30,791 bases of DNA from positions 1-30,791 of the forward strand of contig CBETVX010000033.1 in assembly GCA_965539935.1 (NCBI GenBank), given 5' to 3'. This document shows positions 16,062 to 24,599 of this stretch, piece after piece. Both the position numbers and the translations under genes were made by a program. This DNA comes from CBETVX01 sp965539935. GTDB taxonomy: Bacteria; Bacillota; Clostridia; Peptostreptococcales; Caminicellaceae. The stretch's first letter is position 1, and every line of letters begins with the position of its first letter. Under the pieces are notes generated by a model. That model worked only from the letters and a program-made list of their open reading frames with translations, had not been told where the DNA came from and ran no database searches.

Positions 16062-18047
16062 CTAGCTTACATCCGACAGGTCAATAAACTTGTGCCCATG
16101 ATCCTGAATATATTTTTTCCTACCAGGTAGGTTATCCCCTAAAAACAGTTCAAAAGCTTCTTTAGTTGCTTTTGCATCGGCTGGTGTTACCTGTATTAAT
16201 CTTCTGGTATCAGGATTCATAGTAGTTTTCCACATCATTTCAGGTTCATTCTCTCCTAATCCTTTACTCCTTTGTATATAGTATTTTCCTTTTAGTTTTT
16301 TTACAATATCAGTTTTTTCCTTCTCTGTATAAGCAAAGTATGTATCCCCGTCTACAGTATTTATTTCAAATAGTGGAGACTCTGCAATATATACATAACC
16401 TTCTTCAATAAGTGTAGGTGTTAGCACATATAACATAGTTAGAATAAGACATCTTATTTGATATCCATCTACGTCTGCATCTGTACATATAATGATTTTA
16501 TTCCAGTTTAAATTCTCTAAATTAAAAGTATTTAATTCTTTATGCTTTGTACTTATTTCAACTCCACATCCTAAAACTTTTAGAAGGTCTACTATAATAT
16601 CATTTTTAAATATTTTATTTAAGTCGGATTTTAAACAATTCAGTATTTTTCCTCTTACTGGCATTATGGCTTGAAATTCTGCATCCCTTCCCATTTTTGT
16701 ACTTCCTAGGGCAGAATCACCCTCTACAATAAAAAGTTCCCTCTTATCTTTATCCTTTGTTCTACAATCAACAAATTTTTTTACATTATTATTTATATTA
16801 TCAATATTTTTACTAAGTTTTTTTCTAATATTAATTCTTGTCTTTTCGGCCTTCTCTCTACTTCTCTTATTGGCAAGTACTTGGTTCATTATTTTTTCTG
16901 TATCATCTTTATTTTCTATAAAGAATATTTCCAGCTTTTCCTTTATAAAATCATTCATTGCATCTTTAATAAAAGTATTGGATATAGCCTTTTTAGTTTG
17001 ATTTTCATAGGATGTCATAGTAGAATAGGTGTTGGCCACTAGAATTAAACTTTCTTCTATATCAGTAAAAATAATCTTCTTTTCATTCTTATTGTATTTT
17101 CCTTCTTCCTTTAATTTCTTATCTATTGCATAAACAAAGGCATTCTTCACAGCTTTATCTGGTGATCCTCCATGCTCTAGAAAGGAAGAATTATGGTAAT
17201 ACTCTAAAAGATTTACTTCATTATTAAAACAAAAAGCTAGCTCAATCTTCACCCTATAAACTGGCTTGTCCTCTCTATCTTTCCCTTTTGTTTCTAGTTC
17301 ATAATACTCAAGGTCAACAAAATTGCTATCACCACTTACTTCTCTTATATAATCTTGTATACCATCTTCATAAAGATAGGTAAAAGTCTCTCCACTTTCC
17401 TCGTCAAATAATCTAAAAGTGATACCTTTATTTACTATTGCCTGTCTTTTTAAAGTTTCTTTAAAAAACTCAAGGGGAATATTAATATCATTAAAAACTT
17501 CTAAATCTGGCTTCCACCTAATTATTGTCCCCGTGTGCTCATAATCACATTTGGTTTTAATAAATCCTTCATCACTATTTGTTACATTATCTCCTTTTTC
17601 AAATCTTAATGAATATTTATTTCTATCCCTAAAAACAGTTACCTCCATATACTCTGAAGCAAATTGGGTAGCTGCAAGACCTAATCCATTGAGCCCTATA
17701 CTGTACTGATAATTGTTCCCATTATTATTATCATATTTACCACCACCATAGAGTATACAAAAAGCAATCTCCCAGTTATATTTCTGTTCCTTGGGATTCC
17801 ATTCTATTGGTATCCCTCTACCTCTATCCTTAACTTCTATAGATTTATCTTTAAATCGAGTTACTTCAATGACATCTCCAAAACCTTCAGTTGCCTCATC
17901 TCTACTATTTCCAATCAATTCAGTTAGTGTATGTTGACAGCCTGTTATTCCATCACTACCAAAAATAACTGCTGGTCTAAGTCTAACCTTTTCTTTTTCT
18001 TCTAATGTTGCCAAACTTTCATTTCCATAGTTATGTTTTTTAGACAT
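16062..18047 (-). CDS. parE: DNA topoisomerase IV subunit B
   Basis: A 661-residue ATPase subunit. The GHKL ATP site has ELIGNSRDEA (catalytic Glu) and VKDRGRGIP, followed by a glycine-rich lid (IGLNGLG). The Toprim domain shows IVEGDSALGS (about 442) and CTDADVDG (about 521). A final QRSKGLGEN block follows. The frame is open to 18086, but a full AAAGGAGGA site lies 6 bases before the ATG at 18047. It is the first gene of parE-parC. A promoter, a LexA-like box and a perfect palindrome lie between it and hemolysin III. Confidence 0.92.
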   Translation of the reverse strand: MSKKHNYGNESLATLEEKEKVRLRPAVIFGSDGITGCQHTLTELIGNSRDEATEGFGDVIEVTRFKDKSIEVKDRGRGIPIEWNPKEQKYNWEIAFCILYGGGKYDNNNGNNYQYSIGLNGLGLAATQFASEYMEVTVFRDRNKYSLRFEKGDNVTNSDEGFIKTKCDYEHTGTIIRWKPDLEVFNDINIPLEFFKETLKRQAIVNKGITFRLFDEESGETFTYLYEDGIQDYIREVSGDSNFVDLEYYELETKGKDREDKPVYRVKIELAFCFNNEVNLLEYYHNSSFLEHGGSPDKAVKNAFVYAIDKKLKEEGKYNKNEKKIIFTDIEESLILVANTYSTMTSYENQTKKAISNTFIKDAMNDFIKEKLEIFFIENKDDTEKIMNQVLANKRSREKAEKTRINIRKKLSKNIDNINNNVKKFVDCRTKDKDKRELFIVEGDSALGSTKMGRDAEFQAIMPVRGKILNCLKSDLNKIFKNDIIVDLLKVLGCGVEISTKHKELNTFNLENLNWNKIIICTDADVDGYQIRCLILTMLYVLTPTLIEEGYVYIAESPLFEINTVDGDTYFAYTEKEKTDIVKKLKGKYYIQRSKGLGENEPEMMWKTTMNPDTRRLIQVTPADAKATKEAFELFLGDNLPGRKKYIQDHGHKFIDLSDVS

Positions 18048-18077
18048 TAGATTCCTCCTTTGCTTACGCATTAATAA

Positions 18078-18099
18078 AGACATCATTATAATGATGTCT
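18078..18099. promoter_or_regulatory. Perfect 22-base palindrome in the parE leader
   Basis: Half-site AGACATCATTA followed by its exact complement. It lies 30 bases before the parE ATG and carries a minus-strand TATAAT at its centre, so it could be an operator over a second promoter or a leader hairpin. On the minus strand TTTATT follows, too short for a strong terminator. Confidence 0.55.
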
Positions 18100-18158
18100 A
18101 TACTAAAAAATCACTTTATAAATATTTATTTAATATTTATTTAAATAATTATGCCTTA

Positions 18159-18187
18159 ATTATATATAGTTTATCACAAAACTTCAA
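18159..18187 (-). promoter_or_regulatory. Sigma-A promoter of parE-parC
   Basis: Minus strand TTGAAG, 17-base spacer, perfect TATAAT. Expected transcription start near 18152, leaving a leader of about 105 bases that contains the palindrome. Confidence 0.6.
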
Positions 18188-18190
18188 AAC

Positions 18191-18204
18191 AGAACACATG
18201 TTTC
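18191..18204. promoter_or_regulatory. LexA (SOS) box-like site upstream of parE-parC
   Basis: AGAACACATGTTTC agrees with the Bacillus consensus CGAACRNRYGTTYC at every position but the first. It lies 3 bases from the -35 of the parE promoter, a place where LexA could block RNA polymerase. In B. subtilis, as I recall, parEC belongs to the LexA regulon, which supports the call. Confidence 0.5.
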
Positions 18205-18216
18205 TATTTGTTTCGG

Positions 18217-18885
18217 CTATATAAGATATATAAATATTGCTATAAAATGCACAACACTACCTGCTAATACAAATATATGCCATATGGCATGATTAAATGG
18301 TATTCTTTTTATAGCATAAAAAATTGTACCTACTGTATAAATCAATCCTCCAGCCAAAATCCAAATAAAAAAATCTATGGATAAATTCTTAATTATTTGA
18401 TTAGCCATTATTATCGCCATCCATCCCATACCTATGTATAGAATTAAAGAAATAACATTGTATTTATCAAATCTATTGTAGGTTATTATTTTAAAAGTTA
18501 TACCTATAAATGCAATCAACCATATAATAGTTAGAACCCAAATTCTTAAACTTCCCTTTAACACTAATAAGACTATAGGAGTATACGTTCCTGCAATAAA
18601 AAGGTATATAGCTGAATGATCAAATACCCTAAAAATTTTTTTAAGTTTTTCCCTTTGAAAGCTATGGTAAAGGGTTGAAAAAGTAAACATAGAAACTAAA
18701 CATAGTCCATAAATACTAAAAGCTACTATGTCAATAGTACTATCTTTCCATATTGCATATATCAAAAGAATTGTTAAAGCTACAATGCTAAATAAAATAC
18801 CAATACCATGGGTTATACAATTGGCTATTTCTTCTTTTACTGAATATCTTCTATTGTTTATAAGCTCATTATTTCTATTTACCAT
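18217..18885 (-). CDS. Hemolysin III family (PAQR-like) seven-helix membrane protein
   Basis: A 222-residue protein with seven membrane segments. The family's histidine/aspartate motifs are present: EEIANCITHGIG near the N-terminus; STLYHSFQ then FDHSAIYLFIAGTYTP; and HAIWHIFVLAGSVVHF near the C-terminus. Together these are thought to bind a metal in the HlyIII/PAQR fold. Despite the name most members are not proven hemolysins. The related membrane enzymes act on lipids, but no substrate is indicated here. AGGAGAGAGG stands just before the ATG. The parE promoter lies downstream, so it is probably transcribed separately. Confidence 0.9.
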   Translation of the reverse strand: MVNRNNELINNRRYSVKEEIANCITHGIGILFSIVALTILLIYAIWKDSTIDIVAFSIYGLCLVSMFTFSTLYHSFQREKLKKIFRVFDHSAIYLFIAGTYTPIVLLVLKGSLRIWVLTIIWLIAFIGITFKIITYNRFDKYNVISLILYIGMGWMAIIMANQIIKNLSIDFFIWILAGGLIYTVGTIFYAIKRIPFNHAIWHIFVLAGSVVHFIAIFIYLI

Positions 18886-19226
18886 TTTCCTCTCTCCTAA
18901 TCAATAATTCTCTTATTATTATTACACTCTTTTTTATATTCTATAACCCAGTATAGTATCCCTTTTTAATAGATCATAATAATATACTTCAATAACCCTT
19001 AATTTGTTAAAAATTTATTCTTGAATTTTTATTTTAAATTATAAATTTTAAATGAAAACTTACTTTTTTCTCAATAGCAAATAATATTAAATATTATATA
19101 AAAAAGTCATGTATTTCTTTTTTAAATATTATTTTGACTATTTTTTTAAAAAAAATAGAAAAAATTTTTCCATAATTTATGTTATAATAGATTAAGTTAA
19201 CAAAATTTTATTAAACATTTCAAGGA
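18886..19226. other. AT-rich intergenic region, divergent promoters, no gene seen
   Basis: About 340 bases between the divergent hemolysin III and chemoreceptor genes. It is nearly all A and T in the right half with long A and T runs. Apart from the extended -10 at 19178 and the ribosome site near 19222-19227, I see no open frame, repeat or structured RNA. Confidence 0.6.
19178..19188 (+). promoter_or_regulatory. Extended -10 promoter candidate for the chemoreceptor gene
   Basis: TATGTTATAAT, an extended -10, with A-rich DNA upstream that may act as an UP-like element. The -35 is poor. No sigma-D-type motility promoter (TAAA-N15-GCCGATAA) was seen. Confidence 0.4.
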
Positions 19227-19235
19227 GTGACAGAT

Positions 19236-21272
19236 ATGAATTCCTCTAAAAAGGGTCGTAAGAAAAAAAAACATTCTATTAAAACAAGATTTATTTCCAT
19301 TTTTCTAGTATTACAATTGGTATCGTTATCAGTTCTTACAGCTGTCTTTTTAATGAATTTAATAAATAAGCAGAAAGAACAACTTGAAAATACTGGTATT
19401 GATAGCGTTAAGCATTTTGCAGAACAAATTGAACATAATGACATAATGTTACAGAATGTAGAGGAACAATTAGGCGATAAAATTATGACTATTGCAAGAA
19501 TGTTATCCCATAAGGAAAATGTTTCCAGCGAATATCTTAAACAGCTAGCTGAAAGTACCAACGTATCTAAAATAAATATTGCTGATAATAATAGAAAAAT
19601 AATTTATTCAAATTTAGATGAAAACATCGGATGGGTTTATCCAGAAGATCATCCTACTTATCCTCTTTTCAGTGGAGAAAAAACAGAATTAGTTGAAACA
19701 ATACGTCAAAGTGCCATTGATAAAAAATATTATAAATATACTGCCATCTCCTTGGAAAACGGTGGCATTGTCCAAGTTGCTATTTCAGCAGATGAAATAA
19801 AAAAAATGCAAGAGGCTTTTTCTCTGGAGAATTTAGTAAACGAAATCATAAAAAAAGATAATATTATATATGCTACTATAATAGATAAGGATCTAAAGGT
19901 TGTAGCCAGTAGCCTAGACGATATGATAGGTGTGGAATCAACCGATGAAGGAAGTAAAATAGCAGCCTTAGATGAAGAAATTTATTCATCTAGATATTTC
20001 CACAAGGAAGAAAAAACAGAGGTTATGGATGTCTTTATTCCTTTACATAGGGAAGGTAAACATATTGGTGCTATTAAAGTAGGTGTATCTTTCAAGACTC
20101 TTAACGAAGGTATTAAAAATACAATTATTATCTTTATAGTAATTAGTATTATTACCTTTATTGTAAGTAGTATATTCCTTACTCTATTAATAAACAAACC
20201 TATTAAATCAATACGTAATTTGAATGATTCTGCCGAAAAGGTTACCAATGGCGATTTAACTATTGAAATTGAAACAGATAGTAAAGATGAAATTGGTTTA
20301 CTTACAGACTCATTCAATAAAATGAAGAATTATCTAAAAGCAATCATCAATACTGTTTTACTTATTTCAAATGAACTAAATGATTCTAGTCACCTTCTTT
20401 CTTCAACAACACAACAAGTTTTTGCACAAGCTCAAAATGTTAGTGCAACAACTGAAGAGATTGCTGCTGGGATGGAAGAAAATAGTGCTGCTACTGAAGA
20501 AATAGAAGCTTCTATTGGAGAAATTACTAAGGCCATTGGAGAACTTGCTGAAAAAGCTGAAGAAGGCAATAAAATATCAAGAGAAATTGAAGATAGAGCA
20601 AAAAATCTTAAAGATACAGCTAGCAATTCAAAATATGCTACTAATAAAATGTATGAAGAAAAACAAGCTTCCATACTGGAAGCTGTTGAAAAAACTAAAG
20701 TCGTTTCTGAAATTGAGCAAATGTCACAGGTTATTTCAGATATCGCAGAACAAATAAATTTATTGGCTCTTAATGCTGCTATTGAAGCTGCTAGAGCAGG
20801 AGAACAAGGAAGAGGTTTTGCTGTTGTTGCTGATGAAATAAGAAAACTAGCGGAAGAATCTACTAAAACTGTATCAGGTATAACACCTATTATTAGCGAA
20901 GTACAAAATTCAGTTAATTCTCTTTCTGAAAATGCTAAGGATGTACTTAGCTTTATAGAAAATAATATTTATTCTGATTATGATCTTTTAGAACGAACTG
21001 GAGATCAATACATGAAAGATTCATTAATTATTAATAATCTTGTAGAAGACCTTGCTACAAATACTGAAGAAATTTTAGCCTCTATGGAAGAAATTAATAC
21101 TACTATAGAAGCAATAGCAAGTTCAATAGAACAGTCTAATTTAGGATCACAGAATATTGCTGAAAGCATATCTGAGATATCACAAGCAATAAAAGAAGTG
21201 GCAAGTACGGCTGAATCTCAAACTAATTTAGCCGATGAACTAAATATGCTGGTTAATCAATTCAATGTTTAA
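19236..21272 (+). CDS. Methyl-accepting chemotaxis protein with Cache-type sensor
   Basis: A 678-residue receptor. A lysine-rich start precedes TM1 (about 20-38) and an extracellular Cache-like sensor follows (about 40-285). There is a DNNRKIIYSN strand pair and a second half with IIDKDLKVVASS. TM2 (about 293-318) leads to HAMP and then the cytoplasmic signalling domain with the CheA/CheW-contacting tip (LLALNAAIEAARAGEQGRG, about 505-525). The ligand is not predictable. A GTG three codons upstream overlaps the AAGGAGTG ribosome site, so ATG 19236 is preferred. It is a single gene with its own terminator. No flagellar gene is nearby. Confidence 0.92.
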   Translation: MNSSKKGRKKKKHSIKTRFISIFLVLQLVSLSVLTAVFLMNLINKQKEQLENTGIDSVKHFAEQIEHNDIMLQNVEEQLGDKIMTIARMLSHKENVSSEYLKQLAESTNVSKINIADNNRKIIYSNLDENIGWVYPEDHPTYPLFSGEKTELVETIRQSAIDKKYYKYTAISLENGGIVQVAISADEIKKMQEAFSLENLVNEIIKKDNIIYATIIDKDLKVVASSLDDMIGVESTDEGSKIAALDEEIYSSRYFHKEEKTEVMDVFIPLHREGKHIGAIKVGVSFKTLNEGIKNTIIIFIVISIITFIVSSIFLTLLINKPIKSIRNLNDSAEKVTNGDLTIEIETDSKDEIGLLTDSFNKMKNYLKAIINTVLLISNELNDSSHLLSSTTQQVFAQAQNVSATTEEIAAGMEENSAATEEIEASIGEITKAIGELAEKAEEGNKISREIEDRAKNLKDTASNSKYATNKMYEEKQASILEAVEKTKVVSEIEQMSQVISDIAEQINLLALNAAIEAARAGEQGRGFAVVADEIRKLAEESTKTVSGITPIISEVQNSVNSLSENAKDVLSFIENNIYSDYDLLERTGDQYMKDSLIINNLVEDLATNTEEILASMEEINTTIEAIASSIEQSNLGSQNIAESISEISQAIKEVASTAESQTNLADELNMLVNQFNV

Positions 21273-21280
21273 AATCATGT

Positions 21281-21314
21281 AAAAGCTCCTAGAGAAAATT
21301 CTCTAGGAGCTTTT
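21281..21314 (+). terminator. Bidirectional terminator between chemoreceptor and flavoenzyme genes
   Basis: A 15-bp stem (left arm AAAAGCTCCTAGAGA) with a 4-base loop and a TTT tail on the plus strand. On the minus strand the stem is followed by a short T-stretch, serving the converging gene. Confidence 0.85.
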
Positions 21315-21315
21315 T

Positions 21316-22395
21316 TTATGAGTTATACATTTCTTCAGCTTGATTTATAAGTTCCTTCATAAGTTCCTTTACAGTAATAATTTTATTCATTTTATAGGCA
21401 TTGCTCCCAACAAAAACTAATCCATCCTTAACGTTCCCTTCTACAGAATTTATTAAAGCATCAGAAATACAATATGGAGCATTAGCAGGACTACAGTATT
21501 TTAAGCAATTATAACACCAATTTATTTTTGAGTTGCCATTTTCCATAGATTTAACAAAATCATTATTTATTGCTCTTCCAGGCATTCCTACAGGACTTTT
21601 AACAATCTTTATATCCTCTTTCTTGGCAGAAATATATGCCTTTTTAAAATTAATATGGGCATCACATTCTTCTGTGGCTACAAATCTAGTAGCCATCTGA
21701 ACCCCAGCTGCTCCTATTTTTAAAAACTTAGCTATGTCCTTCCCTGAATAAATACCACCAGCAGCTATAACTGGTATTCTCTTTTTATACTTTTCTTCAA
21801 ACTTTTTTAAAGAATTAATTACTTCTTCAACTATATCCTTTAAGTCTGGAAGCATAGTCGACGACAGTTCTTCAACTGAAAAGCCTAAATGACCTCCTGC
21901 CTTAGGTCCTTCAACAACAACAGCATCTGGAATATAGTCATATTTTCTACTCCAGAGCTTTGTTAATACAGAAGCAGCCTTTCCTGAAGAAACTATAGGT
22001 ACAATCTTAGTATTAGATCCTTTAACTAAGTTTGGTAAATCCTTTGGTAAACCTGCTCCAGAGATAATAAGGTCTATTTTTTCTTTTACTGCTGCTTTAA
22101 CCATATCTTTATAATTGTTTACAGCAGCTAATATATTAACACCAATAATTCCATTAGGACTTAATTTTCTTGCTTGTCTTATTTCCTTTATTAATCCTCT
22201 TATATTTGCTTCGTCATTGTTATTTCTAAAGTCTGGCTCCCTAAATCCTATTTGAACTGCTGATATTACTCCAATCCCTCCTTCATTTGCAACTGCTGCA
22301 GCAAGTTTTGATAGAGATACTCCTACCCCCATTCCTCCCTGAATTATTGGTACTTTAGCAACTAAGTGGCCTATCTTTAAACGTGGTAAACTCAT
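21316..22395 (-). CDS. Nitronate monooxygenase / enoyl reductase FabK-family flavoenzyme with C-terminal cysteine cluster
   Basis: A 359-residue FMN TIM-barrel protein of the NMO/FabK family (PF03060). N-terminal PIIQGGMGVGVS, the GPKAGGH phosphate loop region and AAGGIYSGKDI are visible. Near residue 292 a CYNCLKYC...YC cysteine cluster precedes the end. I recall such a cluster in other clostridial members, perhaps a metal or Fe-S site, and simple FabK enzymes lack it. Whether it oxidises nitronates or reduces another substrate cannot be told. AGAGGAG stands 8 bases before the ATG. It may be co-transcribed with nothing: a terminator stands between it and the next gene upstream. Confidence 0.85.
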   Translation of the reverse strand: MSLPRLKIGHLVAKVPIIQGGMGVGVSLSKLAAAVANEGGIGVISAVQIGFREPDFRNNNDEANIRGLIKEIRQARKLSPNGIIGVNILAAVNNYKDMVKAAVKEKIDLIISGAGLPKDLPNLVKGSNTKIVPIVSSGKAASVLTKLWSRKYDYIPDAVVVEGPKAGGHLGFSVEELSSTMLPDLKDIVEEVINSLKKFEEKYKKRIPVIAAGGIYSGKDIAKFLKIGAAGVQMATRFVATEECDAHINFKKAYISAKKEDIKIVKSPVGMPGRAINNDFVKSMENGNSKINWCYNCLKYCSPANAPYCISDALINSVEGNVKDGLVFVGSNAYKMNKIITVKELMKELINQAEEMYNS

Positions 22396-22493
22396 AATAT
22401 ATCTCCTCTTTTCTAAAATTGATTAAACTGTTTTTGCAGTTATTTATATATTATAATAAATTTCAAAAAATTTAAAACATTAATTTGAAAAAT

Positions 22494-22527
22494 AAGGCTA
22501 TGTAATTGAAATTAATTACATAGCCTT
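22494..22527 (-). terminator. Terminator of the P-loop ATPase gene
   Basis: A perfect 14-bp stem (arm AAGGCTATGTAATT) with a 6-base loop, followed on the minus strand by ATTTTTC. It lies 7 bases past the gene's stop. Confidence 0.8.
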
Positions 22528-22534
22528 AAATATA

Positions 22535-23623
22535 CTATTTATTAAATTCTAGTATTCGATTTAACATATCTACCCTAAGCTTATCAATTTCTTTAAAGTC
22601 CATATTTGGTATATAATATTCTTCCATACGGTCATGAATTTTTTTAGCAACAGTTATGTTAGAAACTGCTAAGTTAATTAATTCTGTACATTTATCTATA
22701 TCCAATTTAATTTCTCCACTTCTTTGATCTAATAGGTCTTTACTTAAGCAGGAATCTATACAAATTACTTTGTTGTTTATACTATTAAATTTTGAGGAAG
22801 TTGTAATAGCTACAGATAAATCATTAATTACAATATGATCTACCTTTTCAGGTATAAAATGATTGTGGAATAATTCTACTCTATACCCTTTATTAACAGC
22901 CACATCAGCTATCTTTTCCATTATATATGACTGGGCTGAATCATAACTCCCTTCCAAAAGGTAAATTACTTCATTAGGTTCAACAATTGTTTCAAGATGG
23001 TCTTTTATACCATCTGGAGTAATTGCACTACCAAATAAATGTCTTTTTTTCCCCAATCTATCGCTAAAAGTTGTTTCTGAAAAAATTTCAGACATCAGCT
23101 GCTCTGTAATCTTATTGACTTTAACCCAATCAATGGCCTCATCTATATTTTCCTTAATATTATCATAAACTCCTTTAGCAGCGGTAAGATATCCATATGC
23201 CCTTTTGAAATTTCTTCCTATCTCTGTATTGGCTTTAATAATATTAAATTTTTTATCCATCAATTTTTCTTCATTCCAATAATCTCCAAAATAAATTATT
23301 TTGTCTACTCCTCCAGGATTTTTAGGATCTACCACATGGGGAGCTGTCCCATCTATAAATGCTACTGCTATCTCTGGAAATACTACTCCATCAACGGAAT
23401 TATTATCTGATGAACAGTGATGATACTCTACATCAAATCCTCTATTATACATTTCTTCTCCTAGTTTTTTCATAAATAAAGATTTTCCAACCCCAGGACC
23501 ACCTTTAATTATTACTATTTGATTAGCCTCCTTCTGATCTAATATATAGTCATAAAAGGAATAAAATCCTCTATAGGTGTTTCCACCTGGATAAACCCTT
23601 CTAATACTCCCTTTCTTTCCCAT
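22535..23623 (-). CDS. P-loop ATPase of the PRK06851 type, function unknown
   Basis: A 362-residue cytoplasmic protein with a clear Walker A (KGGPGVGKS) near residue 42. A YHHCSSDNNSVDGV segment follows, then DGTAPHVVDPKNPGG, and a second half with a further Rossmann-like strand (NEVIYLLEGSYDSA). This matches the widely distributed but uncharacterised PRK06851-type ATPases common in Clostridia, in my recall. No partner domain is visible. An in-frame GTG six codons upstream lies at the start of the purine run, and GGGG then sits just before the ATG at 23623, which is chosen. It seems single, closed by the strong terminator. Confidence 0.75.
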   Translation of the reverse strand: MGKKGSIRRVYPGGNTYRGFYSFYDYILDQKEANQIVIIKGGPGVGKSLFMKKLGEEMYNRGFDVEYHHCSSDNNSVDGVVFPEIAVAFIDGTAPHVVDPKNPGGVDKIIYFGDYWNEEKLMDKKFNIIKANTEIGRNFKRAYGYLTAAKGVYDNIKENIDEAIDWVKVNKITEQLMSEIFSETTFSDRLGKKRHLFGSAITPDGIKDHLETIVEPNEVIYLLEGSYDSAQSYIMEKIADVAVNKGYRVELFHNHFIPEKVDHIVINDLSVAITTSSKFNSINNKVICIDSCLSKDLLDQRSGEIKLDIDKCTELINLAVSNITVAKKIHDRMEEYYIPNMDFKEIDKLRVDMLNRILEFNK

Positions 23624-23801
23624 AGTTCCCCACCCCTTCACTATTTATTAGTTATATATTCATATATATTCAGCTCAGCTTGTTTATGCTTTAATCTTTT
23701 TATTCCTATTCTGGTCTAATTCAAAAAACAATTAATAAATTAATAATATACCTTTTCTTTTTGAATATAAATTACTAATTTATGAAGGGAGCCCACCATC
23801 A

Positions 23802-24599
23802 ATGATAGGTAATGAAAGTGAATTTTGTTATTTAGATCAAATACGACTAAGACAAGGAAATGAAAAACTTCTGGTCTACTTTAATAATTTAATTACATTT
23901 AATATTGAAAAAGCTATTAAGTTGATTAATCATGAAAATCTATATTTTATTACTCTTTATCTATTAAGAGATATAATCTTAAACAGTGAATTGCAACAAA
24001 ATATAAATTCTAGAAATAAAGTGGCTTTAGAAATAGTTGATGAGATTGAAAACCGAAGAAAATCAAGTAAAGAGAAACGTATACATTTATCAGAAAAAAA
24101 ACCTAAAAGTCTTTTATCATACTTTGTGATGAAATGGATGTTTGAAACTGGATGGCAGGATGATGGTTTAAGCGATAATTATGACGATATTTTAGATACT
24201 GTCGCCATATTTTTAATAAAAATTTATCATGATATGTCCATATTACCTATTTTAGCAACATTGCTTTTTCGTAGAAATAGAAAAGGAAGTTTTTATCACG
24301 ATTTGCTTTGGGCTTTATATGAGTCAAAGTCTCCTTTTGTCCTTCAACTTTTAGCCCAAGGACTTATATCTGACAATTTCGATGATTTTAAGTTAGCTAA
24401 GCGACTTTTAAGCTTTATCCCTAGTATAGAAAAATGTAATAGTAGAAAGAGGGCTTACAAATATTTTTTAAATTGGTTCACCAAGAATAAAAATTTTTTA
24501 CAATATACTGGTGAAAGTTTTCAGCTAACCAGTAGACCTATACCTTTTTCCCCACAATCAAAATTTGAAAAGAATAGGGTAGGTGATTTAGATGATTAA
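23802..24599 (+). CDS. Hypothetical helical protein coupled to tgl
   Basis: A 265-residue protein not recognised by family. It is soluble and mostly helical, with leucine- and isoleucine-rich amphipathic stretches (FITLYLLRDIILNS; LLWALYESKSPFVLQLLAQG). This suggests a repeat-helix scaffold; no clear repeat consensus was seen. The C-terminus is more open and proline-rich (TSRPIPFSPQSKFEK). AAGGGAG lies 10 bases before the ATG. It overlaps tgl by 8 bases, so it is translationally coupled to it, which suggests it acts with the transglutaminase, as substrate, adaptor or inhibitor. That role is inferred from position only. Confidence 0.7.
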   Translation: MIGNESEFCYLDQIRLRQGNEKLLVYFNNLITFNIEKAIKLINHENLYFITLYLLRDIILNSELQQNINSRNKVALEIVDEIENRRKSSKEKRIHLSEKKPKSLLSYFVMKWMFETGWQDDGLSDNYDDILDTVAIFLIKIYHDMSILPILATLLFRRNRKGSFYHDLLWALYESKSPFVLQLLAQGLISDNFDDFKLAKRLLSFIPSIEKCNSRKRAYKYFLNWFTKNKNFLQYTGESFQLTSRPIPFSPQSKFEKNRVGDLDD

